In this document: piece after piece, positions 1 through 8,540 of the stretch
Numbering within the stretch: position 1 is the first letter of the stretch
Layout of the letters: every line of letters starts with the position of its first letter
Origin: JACVRM01 sp036824245
GTDB taxonomy: Bacteria > Actinomycetota > Thermoleophilia > Gaiellales > Gaiellaceae
Length of the DNA stretch: 64,000 nt
Assembly: GCA_036824245.1 (NCBI GenBank)
Contig: DAITAO010000007.1
Location: 1-64,000 of the forward strand
Reading direction: 5' to 3'
The notes under the pieces: model-generated
The model's input: the letters and a program-made list of their open reading frames with translations, nothing else
Told to the model about the DNA's origin: nothing
The model's database searches: none
Program-made: the position numbers and the translations under genes

Positions 1-1047
1 GCGGCGTCCGAGCACATCCTCGCCCGCCTGCTCCCGGTAGGCGGCGAGCCCGCCGGCCGCTATCCGGTTGCGCAGGGCGCTGTCGACCGCGAGCCGGCGC
101 AGCGCCTGTGCCAGCGCGAGCGGGTCGCCGGGCGGCACGAGCAACGCGCTTTCGCCGTCGGACAGCAGCTCGCGGGCGGCGGGCGTCTCGGCGGTGACGA
201 GCGGGGTGCCGCACGCCAGCGCCTGGAATGCCTTGTTCGGGATCACCCGCGCGGCCTTGGCCGTCGCGCCGAAGATGCCGAGCGCGCACCCGGCGTGGCC
301 AAGCTCGACCGGCAACAAGCTGTAGTCTATCCAGGCAACATGCCGCACATTCGGGGGGCGATCCCGGAGCAGGTGCTCGAGTTGCCCAGAGCCGACCACA
401 CGGAAGCGGAGCTCAGGTGCCAGGCGTGCCGCGGCGAGGATCGTGTCCAGCCCGTGGAGGGGGATCAGCTTCCCGACGAACAGCGCCGTGAACGGGTCCG
501 CCGGCGCCCAGCAGGGCTGGAAGAGCCGCTCCTCGGCGCCCACGAGACAGACCGCGACTCGCTCGCGCGGCAGGCCGGCGAGCCGTGACAGATATCCCGC
601 ATTCGCCTCGGTGTCGGCGACGACGAGGTCGGCGGCGCGCAGTGCGCGGCGGTCGATCAGGCGCAATGCACGGGCGGCGGGAGACCCGGATCGGAAGCGA
701 CCCCGATCCTCGACCAGCGTCTCGTGGAGCGAGATGAGCGGGTTGAAGACGAGCGGCAGGCCCTGCGCAACGCGCCGGGCGGCGGGCAGGTCGGCATGAC
801 CGGGGTAGCCGACGATGAGCGCATCGAATCCGGCGGCCGTGTCTCGAGCGAGCCGCACCTCCGCCGCCGCCAGCCTCAGGGCCTGCGCTGCTCCGGCCTG
901 CCAGCTGTGCCTGCGGCCCTCCCAGACCGGCTCGTGCCGCTCTACGACCTCCACGCCTGCGCGGCGCAGGCATGAGATCACCTGGGCGTTGCGCGGGTAG
1001 CCGCGCTCGTAGGTTCCGAAGTAGAGAACTCTGAGTGGCCGAGGAAT
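1..1047 (-). CDS. GT4-type glycosyltransferase, 3' end beyond window
   Basis: GT-B fold glycosyltransferase that probably moves a sugar from an activated donor to an envelope acceptor. About 349 residues are visible and the C-terminus lies left of the window. The N-terminus VLYFGTYERGYPRN is typical of GT4 enzymes. A second Rossmann half begins near FTALFVGKLIPLHGLDT and holds the donor-site stretch NKAFQALACGTPLVTAETPA. The frame is open from a TAG at about 1073, but no ATG, GTG or TTG precedes the conserved N-terminus. The best in-frame start is ATT at 1047. An ATG at 1058 is one base out of frame, so either a rare start or a one-base error is possible. It lies 15 nt after the GT2 gene and is probably co-transcribed. 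Confidence 0.8.
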   Translation of the reverse strand, partial: MPRPLRVLYFGTYERGYPRNAQVISCLRRAGVEVVERHEPVWEGRRHSWQAGAAQALRLAAAEVRLARDTAAGFDALIVGYPGHADLPAARRVAQGLPLVFNPLISLHETLVEDRGRFRSGSPAARALRLIDRRALRAADLVVADTEANAGYLSRLAGLPRERVAVCLVGAEERLFQPCWAPADPFTALFVGKLIPLHGLDTILAAARLAPELRFRVVGSGQLEHLLRDRPPNVRHVAWIDYSLLPVELGHAGCALGIFGATAKAARVIPNKAFQALACGTPLVTAETPAARELLSDGESALLVPPGDPLALAQALRRLAVDSALRNRIAAGGLAAYREQAGEDVLGRR

Positions 1048-1073
1048 CGGCCAATCATGGTCGTTTGCCTAGA

Positions 1074-2012
1074 TCAGCGGAGCACCTCGTCCACGAGTCG
1101 GTCGGCGCGCTCACGTTCGCCGGCCCGCTCCTCGTGCAGGCTCGTGACGAGCTCGCTGACGAGACCGAGCGAGAAGAGCTGGATGCCGACGACCATGAGC
1201 AGCACGCCGAGCGTGAGCAGGGGGCGGTGGCCGATCGCCTCGCCGGTCGCTTTCACAACCGTGAGATACGCGAGTAGGCCGAAGCCGATCAGGCCCAACA
1301 CCAGGCCCAGCCCGCCGAAGAGATGCAGCGGGCGGTATCGGTAGCGCCCCATGAAGGTGACGGACAACAGGTCGAAGAAGCCGCGCACGTAGCGCTCGAC
1401 GCCGTAGCGCGAGCGGCCGTGCTCGCGCGGCCGGTGGTTGACCGGCACCTCGGCGATGCGGTAGCCGCGGTAGTGCGCGAGCACTGGGACGAAACGGTGC
1501 AGCTCACCGTAGATGCGCAGGCCACGCACCACCTCGGCGCGGTATGCCTTGAGACCGCAGTTCATGTCATGGAGCCGGACGCCCGAGAGGTTTCGGGTGA
1601 CGGCGTTGAACACCCGCGAGAGCACGCGACGGCGCCATGGGTCTCGGCGATGCGTCTTCCAGCCTGAGACGAGGTCGAAGCCCTCCTCCAGTTTGGCCAG
1701 CAGGCGCGGGATCTCGGCCGGATCGTCCTGCAGATCGCCGTCGAGTGTGACGACGATGTCGCCCTGTGCTTGCGCGAAGCCCGCCTGCAAGGCGCTCGCC
1801 TTGCCGAAGTTGCGCCGCAGCCGCACCACACGCACGTTTGGCTCTCGGGAGTGCAGACGCGTCAGCGCCGCGAACGTGCCGTCCACGGAGCCGTCGTCCA
1901 CGAAGATCGTTTCCCAGGTCGCAGCGAGCGGCTCCAGAGCCGCCTGGAGCTCCTCGAACACCAGTGCGACCGTGCGCTCCTCGTTGTACACGGGGACGAC
2001 AACCGTGATCAC
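1074..2012 (-). CDS. DPM1-like family 2 glycosyltransferase with C-terminal membrane helices
   Basis: Membrane-anchored GT2 enzyme of about 312 residues, of the class that loads sugars onto polyprenyl phosphate (DPM1/GtrB/ArnC type). Visible features are the N-terminal strand PVYNEER, the donor motif VTLDGDLQDDP and the acceptor-side stretch HDMNCGLKAYR. Two hydrophobic helices follow near the C-terminus, then a charged tail. I chose the GTG at 2012 because the 57 residues upstream in frame look non-coding and overlap the sortase gene. It lies between sortase and the GT4 gene, which suggests a surface-glycan cluster. The exact sugar is unknown. Confidence 0.85.
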   Translation of the reverse strand: MITVVVPVYNEERTVALVFEELQAALEPLAATWETIFVDDGSVDGTFAALTRLHSREPNVRVVRLRRNFGKASALQAGFAQAQGDIVVTLDGDLQDDPAEIPRLLAKLEEGFDLVSGWKTHRRDPWRRRVLSRVFNAVTRNLSGVRLHDMNCGLKAYRAEVVRGLRIYGELHRFVPVLAHYRGYRIAEVPVNHRPREHGRSRYGVERYVRGFFDLLSVTFMGRYRYRPLHLFGGLGLVLGLIGFGLLAYLTVVKATGEAIGHRPLLTLGVLLMVVGIQLFSLGLVSELVTSLHEERAGERERADRLVDEVLR

Positions 2013-2044
2013 GGCCCGGTCAGCGTATAACCCGCGTGAGTTGT

Positions 2045-2797
2045 CTACTGTGACAACGGGGGTGCGGGAGCGGCGCTCAGCTCGGTGCCCCGGTACGCGA
2101 AGGAGTGGCCTCCGCGCGCTGTGACGCGCACTGGTATCGCGTAGGCGATGTAGCGCTGCGAGGCGAAGAACCGGGGATGGCACGCCTGGAGAGCGAGCTC
2201 CTCGCGCCCGCGGGAGCGCAGCACCTCGAGCGCGTTGTCGTCCACGATCCGGTGGTCTCGGATCCGGTACTCGAAAGTCGCGTACGGAAGCTCGACCATG
2301 ACGCGGTCGCCGAGCTTCAGGTCGTTGATCTCGGAGAAGGGGGCGGAGTAGGTCGTCCTGTGTCCCGCGACGTAGATGAGTTTCCCCTCGCCGGGCATGA
2401 ATGTCCTGAGATGGCGGGCAGGGCCCATCTTCAGCGTGTCGTCATCCGTGCCGTTGACCATGATCGCGTTCAGGTCGAGGCGCGGGATCTTCAGGCGCCC
2501 GATCGCGTCACCCTCCCCGAGCGTGCCGCGGTAGCGGCGCGCAGCCCGGGCGATGCTGAGCCGGAACTGGGCCGCGGTCGGCCCGGCGCTGGCCGTCCGC
2601 ACCGGCACGGGCTTGGGCGGCCGGTAATCGGCGAGCCGCTCGCTGTACTCGTCGGCGAGCTCGCGCTGCTGCCAGTATGTGTAGACGGCCGTGAAGGGAT
2701 CCTGCCAACGCCACACCAGGAGGCACCATGCGAGCAGGCAGACGCCGGTGAGAACCATCACCGTGCCCAGCCACCGCATCGTCCGCCGCCCGCTCAT
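2045..2797 (-). CDS. sortase (class D/E-like)
   Basis: Cysteine transpeptidase of about 250 residues that anchors secreted proteins to the envelope. An N-terminal membrane anchor (about residues 7-30) is followed by the sortase barrel. Catalytic residues are visible: His146 in YVAGHRTTYSAPF, Cys206 in LALQACHPR and Arg215 in FASQR. The residues before the cysteine are LQA rather than the usual TL(x)T, so this is a divergent active site. The ATG at 2797 overlaps the TGA of the M28-like gene by 4 nt (ATGA), so the two are translationally coupled. No LPXTG-type substrate is seen in the window. Confidence 0.87.
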   Translation of the reverse strand: MSGRRTMRWLGTVMVLTGVCLLAWCLLVWRWQDPFTAVYTYWQQRELADEYSERLADYRPPKPVPVRTASAGPTAAQFRLSIARAARRYRGTLGEGDAIGRLKIPRLDLNAIMVNGTDDDTLKMGPARHLRTFMPGEGKLIYVAGHRTTYSAPFSEINDLKLGDRVMVELPYATFEYRIRDHRIVDDNALEVLRSRGREELALQACHPRFFASQRYIAYAIPVRVTARGGHSFAYRGTELSAAPAPPLSQ

Positions 2798-4647
2798 CGA
2801 CTTACTCGCATTGTGCCCCTGGGTCGGACGACACGCGAGAGCGCGGGTCGCATGCCGTATCGCCGGCGCTCCGCCCGAGTCGGATAAGGGCTGTAGCGCC
2901 GGGTCGCCAGCGCGGCCAGCTGGGCGCCCGCGGCCAGCCACAGCGCAGTGACGAGCACGGGACCGGTGCTCACGTAGCCGACGGAAGCGAGCTGAGCGAG
3001 GTACCACGGTGCATCGAGGCCGAGGCCGAAGCGAATCGCGAGCGAGCCGAGCAAGATCAACGGGCCGGCCAGGCCGACGAGCAAGACGGCCACGCGTACC
3101 CCGGACGGGACGATGCGTAGCTGGGGCAGCCAGAGCCAGGCGTGCAGCGACGGGAGGACGAAGAGGAGCGCATACGGGTTCGTCACGCCGACGGTCACGG
3201 CGACGGCCGCGAGCAGCACGAGCGCCGCGGCGTAGCCGGCCAGCTCGTCCTCGGCACTCAGGGATGCCCGTGGTGCCAGCCGCCTGCGGCTGATCACCCA
3301 GCCTGCGCCCAGCACGGTTGCGAACGCGAGGACTACGGTGACGTCCCAGTCGTGGGCTACCTGCGTATAAGGCGAGATGGGGCGGCTCGCTCCCTCCGTC
3401 CAGAGACCGGCGGCATCGAAGAGAAAGAACACTGCGACGGCGAAGAGCCAGAAGCCCGTGCGACGCACAAGGCTGCGAAGACCGGGCAAGAACTCAACTC
3501 CGCGGCGGCGGCATCGGAGGAGGAAATCGCCCAGCACGATCAGGAAGGGAGCGACGGCCGCAAGCAGCGCCAGCTGGATAGCCCAGCCGGTCGCCGTGCG
3601 GGAGCCGAGGTAGACGAAGCTCGCTGGTCCTTCGGCGAGCTCCAGGCCCTGGTCGAGTGAGTCGACTAGCGCCTGGGCGGACGCGCCCAGCTGGGCGAAG
3701 CGCACTGCGGAGAGGCGCTCGGGACTGTCGCCGAAGGGCTCGGGCGGACGGGCGTCCGCGGTCGTGACGGTCAGCGCGGGCAGGCCCACCCCGATGAACG
3801 GCGCATGCTCGTAGAGGCTGAACGGGAAGGCGAGGTCGACCAACTGGCCGACGACACCCGTGCGGCGTGGGTCGCGACCTGTCTGGTCGCGGATCCGAGC
3901 GGCCGCCGTGGCCACCATCGCAGCGGACGGGGAGCGCGACGACTCGCCAGCGATGTCGATGCGCGCGCGCTTGCGGCCCGCGAGACCCACGAGGTTGACC
4001 ACCGCCAGCGTGCGTCGCCGGAGGCTCTGCCGCTCGAGGAGACGGACGGCTCCCAGCCCTCCGAAGGCGCCTCCGTCCGTCGATACGAAGACGATCGTAT
4101 GGGTGGGCCGGACGGCTCCTCCCCCAGCTTCGGCGGTGGCTCGACCGTAGATGCGCGCCAGCTCGAGCAGGGCGGCCGTGCCCGACGCGTTGACGTTCGC
4201 TCCTGGCCCGGCGCCGAGGTTGTCGCGGTGCGCAATCACCACGATCGCCGCGGCTGAGCGCCCCCGCGCCGAGGCCATGAGGTTCTCGAGGTTCGTGGAC
4301 CCCCGGCCCGGGATCTCTGCGCGGAAGCGGTCTCGCTGAACCTCGTAGCCGTAGCGCTCGAGCTCGGCGGCGACCCAGTCGGCGGCGCCGGCGGCGCCGT
4401 CGGTGCCGGGCGCTCGATTGGGGTGCGTTCTCGCGAGGTCCTCGGCGAGCACGAACGCAGAGGCTGTGTCGAATGCCGGCGGAGGCGCTGCCGGGAGGGG
4501 ATCGGGATGCGAGACGGCGAAGCTGATACCGAGCGCCGGCAGCAGTGCGGCCAGCAGCGTGAGGCGATAGAGGCGGCCGTTCAGGGGCCGGTCGACTGAG
4601 CCGGGCCGCCGCCGGCGCCTCCGGGATGCGCGCGGGAGCCCGGGCAT
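2794..4647 (-). CDS. M28-like membrane protein, probably catalytically inactive
   Basis: About 617 residues: a basic N-terminus, a signal-anchor helix (about 27-45), an M28 aminopeptidase-like domain (about 60-360), and a C-terminal half with several membrane helices. The first zinc ligands His140 and Asp142 (IAHRDN) remain. The bridging Asp of the usual GADDNASG motif is Val152 (GANVNASG). The catalytic Glu-Glu pair expected after FVST is replaced by DGGAFGG. The fold is therefore kept but hydrolysis is unlikely. The ATG at 4647 has a TACTAT hexamer 9 nt upstream. It is the first gene of the sortase operon. A role as a binding or scaffold protein is inference. Confidence 0.8.
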   Translation of the reverse strand: MPGLPRASRRRRRRPGSVDRPLNGRLYRLTLLAALLPALGISFAVSHPDPLPAAPPPAFDTASAFVLAEDLARTHPNRAPGTDGAAGAADWVAAELERYGYEVQRDRFRAEIPGRGSTNLENLMASARGRSAAAIVVIAHRDNLGAGPGANVNASGTAALLELARIYGRATAEAGGGAVRPTHTIVFVSTDGGAFGGLGAVRLLERQSLRRRTLAVVNLVGLAGRKRARIDIAGESSRSPSAAMVATAAARIRDQTGRDPRRTGVVGQLVDLAFPFSLYEHAPFIGVGLPALTVTTADARPPEPFGDSPERLSAVRFAQLGASAQALVDSLDQGLELAEGPASFVYLGSRTATGWAIQLALLAAVAPFLIVLGDFLLRCRRRGVEFLPGLRSLVRRTGFWLFAVAVFFLFDAAGLWTEGASRPISPYTQVAHDWDVTVVLAFATVLGAGWVISRRRLAPRASLSAEDELAGYAAALVLLAAVAVTVGVTNPYALLFVLPSLHAWLWLPQLRIVPSGVRVAVLLVGLAGPLILLGSLAIRFGLGLDAPWYLAQLASVGYVSTGPVLVTALWLAAGAQLAALATRRYSPYPTRAERRRYGMRPALSRVVRPRGTMRVSR

Positions 4648-4655
4648 AGCGCGGC

Positions 4656-4662
4656 TATAGTA
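4656..4662. promoter_or_regulatory. overlapping divergent -10 elements
   Basis: The bases 4656-4662 hold TATAGT on the plus strand (4656-4661), suited to the response regulator, and TACTAT on the minus strand (4662-4657), 9 nt before the M28-like ATG. The two -10 boxes overlap almost fully, so polymerase binding in the two directions should be mutually exclusive. No clear -35 is seen. Confidence 0.45.
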
Positions 4663-4698
4663 GGTCCAAGATCCCGCGCGAGCGCGAAGTAGCCGCTC

Positions 4699-5397
4699 AT
4701 GCCCGATACCACGACCATTCTCCTCGTCGACGACGAGGACTCCGTCCAGAAGCTGCTGACCTACCCGCTCGAGCGGGACGGGTTCCGGGTCGTGGCTGCG
4801 CGCGACGGCGAGGAGGCGCTCGCCCGCTTCGCCGACGAGCATGTCGACCTCGTCGTCCTCGATGTCATGCTGCCCAGGCTCGACGGGCTCGAGGTGTGTC
4901 GACGCCTGCGCGCGACGAGCTCCGTGCCCATCCTGATGCTGACGGCTCGCGACGACGAGCTCGACAAGGTGCTCGGTCTCGAGCTCGGCGCCGACGACTA
5001 CATGACGAAGCCGTTCTCGGTGCGCGAGTTCCGAAGTCGCGTGCGGGCGCTGCTGCGCCGCGCCTCAGCGCCACGGCACGAGCCGGGCTCGGACGACGTG
5101 ATCGAGTCGGACGGGCTGCGCATCGATCCGGCGCGGCGCAGGGTGGAACTGCGCGGCGAGCCGGTGGAGCTCACGTACGTGGAGTTCGAGCTGCTGCGCG
5201 CGCTCGCCGAGCGGCCGGGCCGCGTCTTCACCAGGCGGGCGCTCCTCGAGCGCCTTTGGGGGGACGCCGACTACCGCGATCCACGCACCATTGACGTGCA
5301 CATCCGGCACCTGCGCGAGAAGCTCGAGACGGATTCGCGGCGCCCCGAGTACATCTTCACCGTCCGCGGTGTCGGCTACCGCTTCCGAGACCTGTGA
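4699..5397 (+). CDS. OmpR/PhoB-family response regulator
   Basis: DNA-binding response regulator of 232 residues. The receiver domain (1-120) has the acidic pair Asp11/Asp12, phospho-acceptor Asp55 in VVLDVMLPRLDG, Thr82 and Lys104 (YMTKPF). The C-terminal winged helix (about 135-232) includes ELLRALAERPGRVFTRRALL and a VRGVGYRF ending. The kinase gene follows with a 4-nt overlap, forming a classic two-component pair. Order and length resemble MtrA/RegX3/PhoP types, but the signal and regulon cannot be read from sequence. The regulator is divergent from the M28-like/sortase operon, so that operon is a candidate target. Confidence 0.95.
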   Translation: MPDTTTILLVDDEDSVQKLLTYPLERDGFRVVAARDGEEALARFADEHVDLVVLDVMLPRLDGLEVCRRLRATSSVPILMLTARDDELDKVLGLELGADDYMTKPFSVREFRSRVRALLRRASAPRHEPGSDDVIESDGLRIDPARRRVELRGEPVELTYVEFELLRALAERPGRVFTRRALLERLWGDADYRDPRTIDVHIRHLREKLETDSRRPEYIFTVRGVGYRFRDL

Positions 5398-6770
5398 AGC
5401 GCATCGGCGTCGGAATCCGGCTCAGCCTTGTGCTGCTCGTCCTGACGGCGGCCGCTCTGACCGCCGTGTACCTGGCTGTCGTCCCGACGCTCGAGACTCG
5501 GCTGGTCGACGACAAAGTGGAGCAGCTCGAGGGCTTGACCGAGGTCGTTGCCGAGACCTACCAAGAGGAGCCGTTCGTCTCGGCGAGCGTGCTGGCGCAG
5601 GCGATTCCGGGGGTGAACGCACGCGTCGTGATCTACGCGGAGCTAGGCGGGCGCTTGACGGTGTTCGACGACTCGGCGGGACTCCTGGGCTCTGCCGAGA
5701 TGGAAGGAGACCGGATCGCCCAGCGAGCGTTTGTCGGCCAGGAGCCGGCGAGCGGCACGCTCGAGCGGAGGGAAACGCGGTTCGCCGAGGCCGCACGGCC
5801 CGTCTTTGTGCCCGAGTCTCGGGTTGTCCTGCTCTCGTCATCGCTGACCGGCGAGGTGCGCGACATCCAGCTCGTCGAGCGACGGCTGCTGATCGCCGGA
5901 CTGCTGGCGCTGATGGGTGCGGTTGCGCTCGGCTTTGGCGCGGCGACGCTGCACGCACGAAGGATTCGCCGGCTCGAGCAGGCGGCCGAGCGGATCGCGG
6001 GCGGCCAGTTCGACGAGCCGGTCGTCGACACGGGCTCCGACGAGCTCCGCGAGCTGGCGGACGCATTCGAGCGCATGCGCCAGCGCCTTGCGGCGCTCGA
6101 CCACGCGCGGCGCGAGTTCGTTGCCAACGCGTCCCACGAGCTGCGCACGCCGATCTTCGCGCTGGGAGCGGCCCTGGAGCTGCTGGAGGACGAGGAGCTC
6201 GACGAGGCGACCCGGCTGGAGTTCATGAACACCATGCACGAGCAGGTCGAGCGGCTGAGCCGCCTCGCAGAGGATCTACTCGACCTCTCACGGCTTGATG
6301 CCGGTCGGGTCTCTGTCGAAGCTTCTCCGGTCGACCTGGGTGCCGCGGCGGACGCGCTGGCGGCCGAGTTCGAGGCAGCAGCGCTTGCGGCCAAGCATCC
6401 GCTGTCTGTCGAGCGGAACGGCGTAGCGGTTGCACTAGCCGACGGCGACCAGGTGCTCCGGATCGGGCGCGCCCTGGTCGAAAACGCGCTCCGGCATACA
6501 CCGGAGGGGACCGGCGTGTGCATCCGGGCCGAGCGGCGTAATGGCTTCGCGGTGCTCGAGGTGGAGGACGACGGCCCGGGCATCCCGCCGGAGCATCTCG
6601 ATCAGGTGTTCGACCGCTTCTACCGCGTCGACGGGACACGAGCCTCCGGAAGCGGGCTCGGCCTGGCGATCGCGCGTGAGCTTGCCGAGCTCATGGATGG
6701 TTCACTGGAAGCGGCTAATGATGGCGCTGCAACACGCTTCGTGCTCGCTTTGCCTCGGCATCGAACCTAA
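5394..6770 (+). CDS. membrane sensor histidine kinase
   Basis: Partner kinase of the upstream regulator, 458 residues. Membrane helices at about 8-30 and 165-185 enclose an extracytoplasmic sensor domain of about 130 residues. A HAMP linker (about 186-240) is followed by the HisKA box with His248 in NASHELRTPIF. The ATP-binding domain has the N box (VENALRHTPEG), G1 (DDGPGIPPEH), F (FDRFYR) and G2 (GSGLGLAIA). The GTG start at 5394 overlaps the TGA of the regulator (GTGA). The sensor domain matches no family I recognise. Confidence 0.94.
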   Translation: MKRIGVGIRLSLVLLVLTAAALTAVYLAVVPTLETRLVDDKVEQLEGLTEVVAETYQEEPFVSASVLAQAIPGVNARVVIYAELGGRLTVFDDSAGLLGSAEMEGDRIAQRAFVGQEPASGTLERRETRFAEAARPVFVPESRVVLLSSSLTGEVRDIQLVERRLLIAGLLALMGAVALGFGAATLHARRIRRLEQAAERIAGGQFDEPVVDTGSDELRELADAFERMRQRLAALDHARREFVANASHELRTPIFALGAALELLEDEELDEATRLEFMNTMHEQVERLSRLAEDLLDLSRLDAGRVSVEASPVDLGAAADALAAEFEAAALAAKHPLSVERNGVAVALADGDQVLRIGRALVENALRHTPEGTGVCIRAERRNGFAVLEVEDDGPGIPPEHLDQVFDRFYRVDGTRASGSGLGLAIARELAELMDGSLEAANDGAATRFVLALPRHRT

Positions 6771-6833
6771 TAACTTCCACGGTTCCACGGGGAAAGGGCC
6801 ATGTCTCGCAAGGGACAGGGGCGGTTCCGCGCC

Positions 6834-7170
6834 GACATGTTCGAGGACTTTCACGCACTGGGCCCGGCGGCGTGGGCCGAGCCAAGCACCGAGAAGCTCG
6901 ATCGCGGCGTACGCCTCCGCGCAAGACGCCATCCAGCGCCAGAACGGCTTTCGAGTCGAGCCGTCTGCCGATCGATTCTCGAATGGACGACCGTACGCGC
7001 GACCCGCGCGGAGAGTACCCCTCGAAGCGCTTCACGACATCCTCGTCTGTCGAGGTGAGTTGCACACCCAGCCGCTCGCCGCAGATCGTGACTGTCCCTT
7101 CGCCTTCGCAGAGCCCAGCCGCCCGCGCGATCGCCTCACTGGTCGCCGCGTTGTCTATATAGTAAACGAC
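6834..7170 (-). pseudogene. LAGLIDADG-like endonuclease remnant, frameshifted
   Basis: This gap between the kinase and the HtrA gene holds a broken minus-strand gene. One frame (7170 to about 7020) reads AARAAGLCEGEGTVT and then TSTDEDVVKRFEG. The next part is in another frame and reads FWRWMASCAEAYAAIELLG followed by AWLGPRRRAQ. Together these match the small single-motif LAGLIDADG-type proteins common in actinobacteria (AGLFEGEG, then TDEDVVRRF, then a W-W helix, then PRRRAQ). A one-base shift falls near 7010-7022, and no start codon precedes the N-terminal motif. I read it as a decayed homing-endonuclease-like gene. The rest of 6771-7232 holds nothing else I can support. Confidence 0.6.
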
Positions 7171-7217
7171 TCATCGGACGGAGTGGCCGCCGCCTCAGCC
7201 TTCTGGCTCACTCCCGC

Positions 7218-7223
7218 TACAGT
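7218..7223 (+). promoter_or_regulatory. -10 box TACAGT for htrA-like gene
   Basis: TACAGT lies 9 nt before the ATG at 7233, which places transcription start at or just before the start codon. No ribosome binding site is present, in line with a leaderless or near-leaderless transcript. Confidence 0.5.
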
Positions 7224-7232
7224 CCGGCGGGC

Positions 7233-8426
7233 ATGCGCCCCGGGTTCATCGCTGCCATCGCGTTCGCCGCCGCACTAGTCGGCGGCAGCCTCGTCTACGC
7301 GCTCGGGGAGCTGAGCGACGATGAGACATCGCCGTCCCGTGCGGTGATCGAGGTCGACTCGAGCGGCGATGCGACGAACGCGGCGCCGACTCGCATCCCG
7401 CCCGGCAGGTTCGAGCCTTCGCGCATCTACGCGGCCCGGTCGCCCGGCGTCGTGACGCTGTACTCGTTTTTCACGCCCGGCGTCGCGGAGAGCAATGCCG
7501 CGCAGGGCTCGGGGTTCGTGGTCTCGCCGGACGGCTACATCCTCACGAGCGCCCACGTGATAGCGACCGCGGCCGGCGACGGCGACTATGTCGGCGCACG
7601 CCGCGTCTACGTCGGCTATCACGACGGCGATCGCATCCCCGCCACCGTCGTCGGCTGGGACCTCTACGACGACGTCGGCGTCGTGCGCGTCGAGCCGTCC
7701 GCGCACGAGCTCGCTCCCGTTCCTCTGGGCAACTCGGGCGCGGTGCGCGTTGGCGAGCCCGTCGCCGCAATCGGCAGCCCGTTCGAGCAGCAGGGCTCGC
7801 TCGCCGTCGGCGTGGTGTCCGCCACGAGGCGCTCGATCCCGTCCCTCACCTCGACGTATCACGTGGTCGACGCCATCCAGACCGACGCCCCGATCACGCA
7901 CGGCAACTCGGGCGGGCCGCTGCTCGACGCGCGCGGGCGGGCCATCGGCATCAACGCCCAGATCCGCACCGAGTCGGGTGAGACCGAAGGCGTGGGCTTC
8001 GCGGTGCCCATCAATGCAGCGAAGCGGTCGCTGCGCCAGCTGATCGCCACCGGCCGGGTGCGCTATCCTTACGTCGGCATCTCGACCGATGACCTGACAC
8101 CGTCACTCGCCCGTCATCTCGGCCTCTCCGTCGAGCGAGGCGCGCTGATCGCCTCCATGTGCGCCGGCAGCCCTGCGGCCCGAGCGGGCCTGCGCGGCGG
8201 GACGGAGCGCGACGAGTTCAACGGAGTTCTGTTCCGTCGGGGCGGCGACGTCGTCGTCGGCATCGGCGGCAGGCGCGTGGAACGCTCGGACGATGTCGCA
8301 CGCCTGCTCGTGGAGCGGCATGAGCCGGGTCAGAGCGTGCGGTTCGCGATCATCCGCGACGGCCGGCGCAGGTCGGTGCCGGTGCGCCTCGGCACGCGTC
8401 CGGCGACGGCCCGCGACGCCTGCTGA
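7233..8426 (+). CDS. HtrA/DegP-like membrane-anchored serine protease with PDZ domain
   Basis: Envelope quality-control protease of 397 residues. An N-terminal signal-anchor (about 4-24) is followed by a trypsin-like domain with His108 (LTSAHVIA), Asp147 (YDDVGVV) and Ser226 (GNSGGPLL). A PDZ domain (about 275-380) begins with YVGISTDDLTPSLARHLGL. The length is normal for actinobacterial HtrA-type proteins with one PDZ domain. It is preceded by its own promoter and followed by a 114-nt gap, so it is probably monocistronic. Natural substrates cannot be deduced. Confidence 0.93.
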   Translation: MRPGFIAAIAFAAALVGGSLVYALGELSDDETSPSRAVIEVDSSGDATNAAPTRIPPGRFEPSRIYAARSPGVVTLYSFFTPGVAESNAAQGSGFVVSPDGYILTSAHVIATAAGDGDYVGARRVYVGYHDGDRIPATVVGWDLYDDVGVVRVEPSAHELAPVPLGNSGAVRVGEPVAAIGSPFEQQGSLAVGVVSATRRSIPSLTSTYHVVDAIQTDAPITHGNSGGPLLDARGRAIGINAQIRTESGETEGVGFAVPINAAKRSLRQLIATGRVRYPYVGISTDDLTPSLARHLGLSVERGALIASMCAGSPAARAGLRGGTERDEFNGVLFRRGGDVVVGIGGRRVERSDDVARLLVERHEPGQSVRFAIIRDGRRRSVPVRLGTRPATARDAC

Positions 8427-8528
8427 GCACGGGAAGACGGTTGAGTTCGAGCCCGTCTGGGAATAGGAGAGTTCCAGCAAAGCGCGAAAGAAGCAAGAAT
8501 CGGGCGCCAGAATCGCTCCTTTTCTGCT

Positions 8529-8534
8529 TAAACT
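8529..8534 (+). promoter_or_regulatory. -10 box TAAACT, leaderless
   Basis: TAAACT ends 6 nt before the ATG at 8541. There is no Shine-Dalgarno sequence. The same TANNNT-to-start spacing recurs through the window. Confidence 0.6.
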
Positions 8535-8540
8535 TGTCGA

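Noticed and set aside
413..1054. 213-codon minus-strand frame starting at an ATG near 1054-1058
   Set aside because: The protein is Arg/Gly/Pro-rich without motifs. The true GT4 motifs lie in the neighbouring frame of the same strand.
2045..4647. A sortase substrate with LPXTG-type signal in the operon
   Set aside because: No LPXTG-like motif followed by a helix and basic tail is visible in any protein of the window.
8440..8464. SigB-type promoter (GTTGAG ... GGGAAT) before the RsbW-like gene
   Set aside because: Spacing is 13 nt and matches are partial. The TAAACT box 6 nt before the ATG explains the start better.
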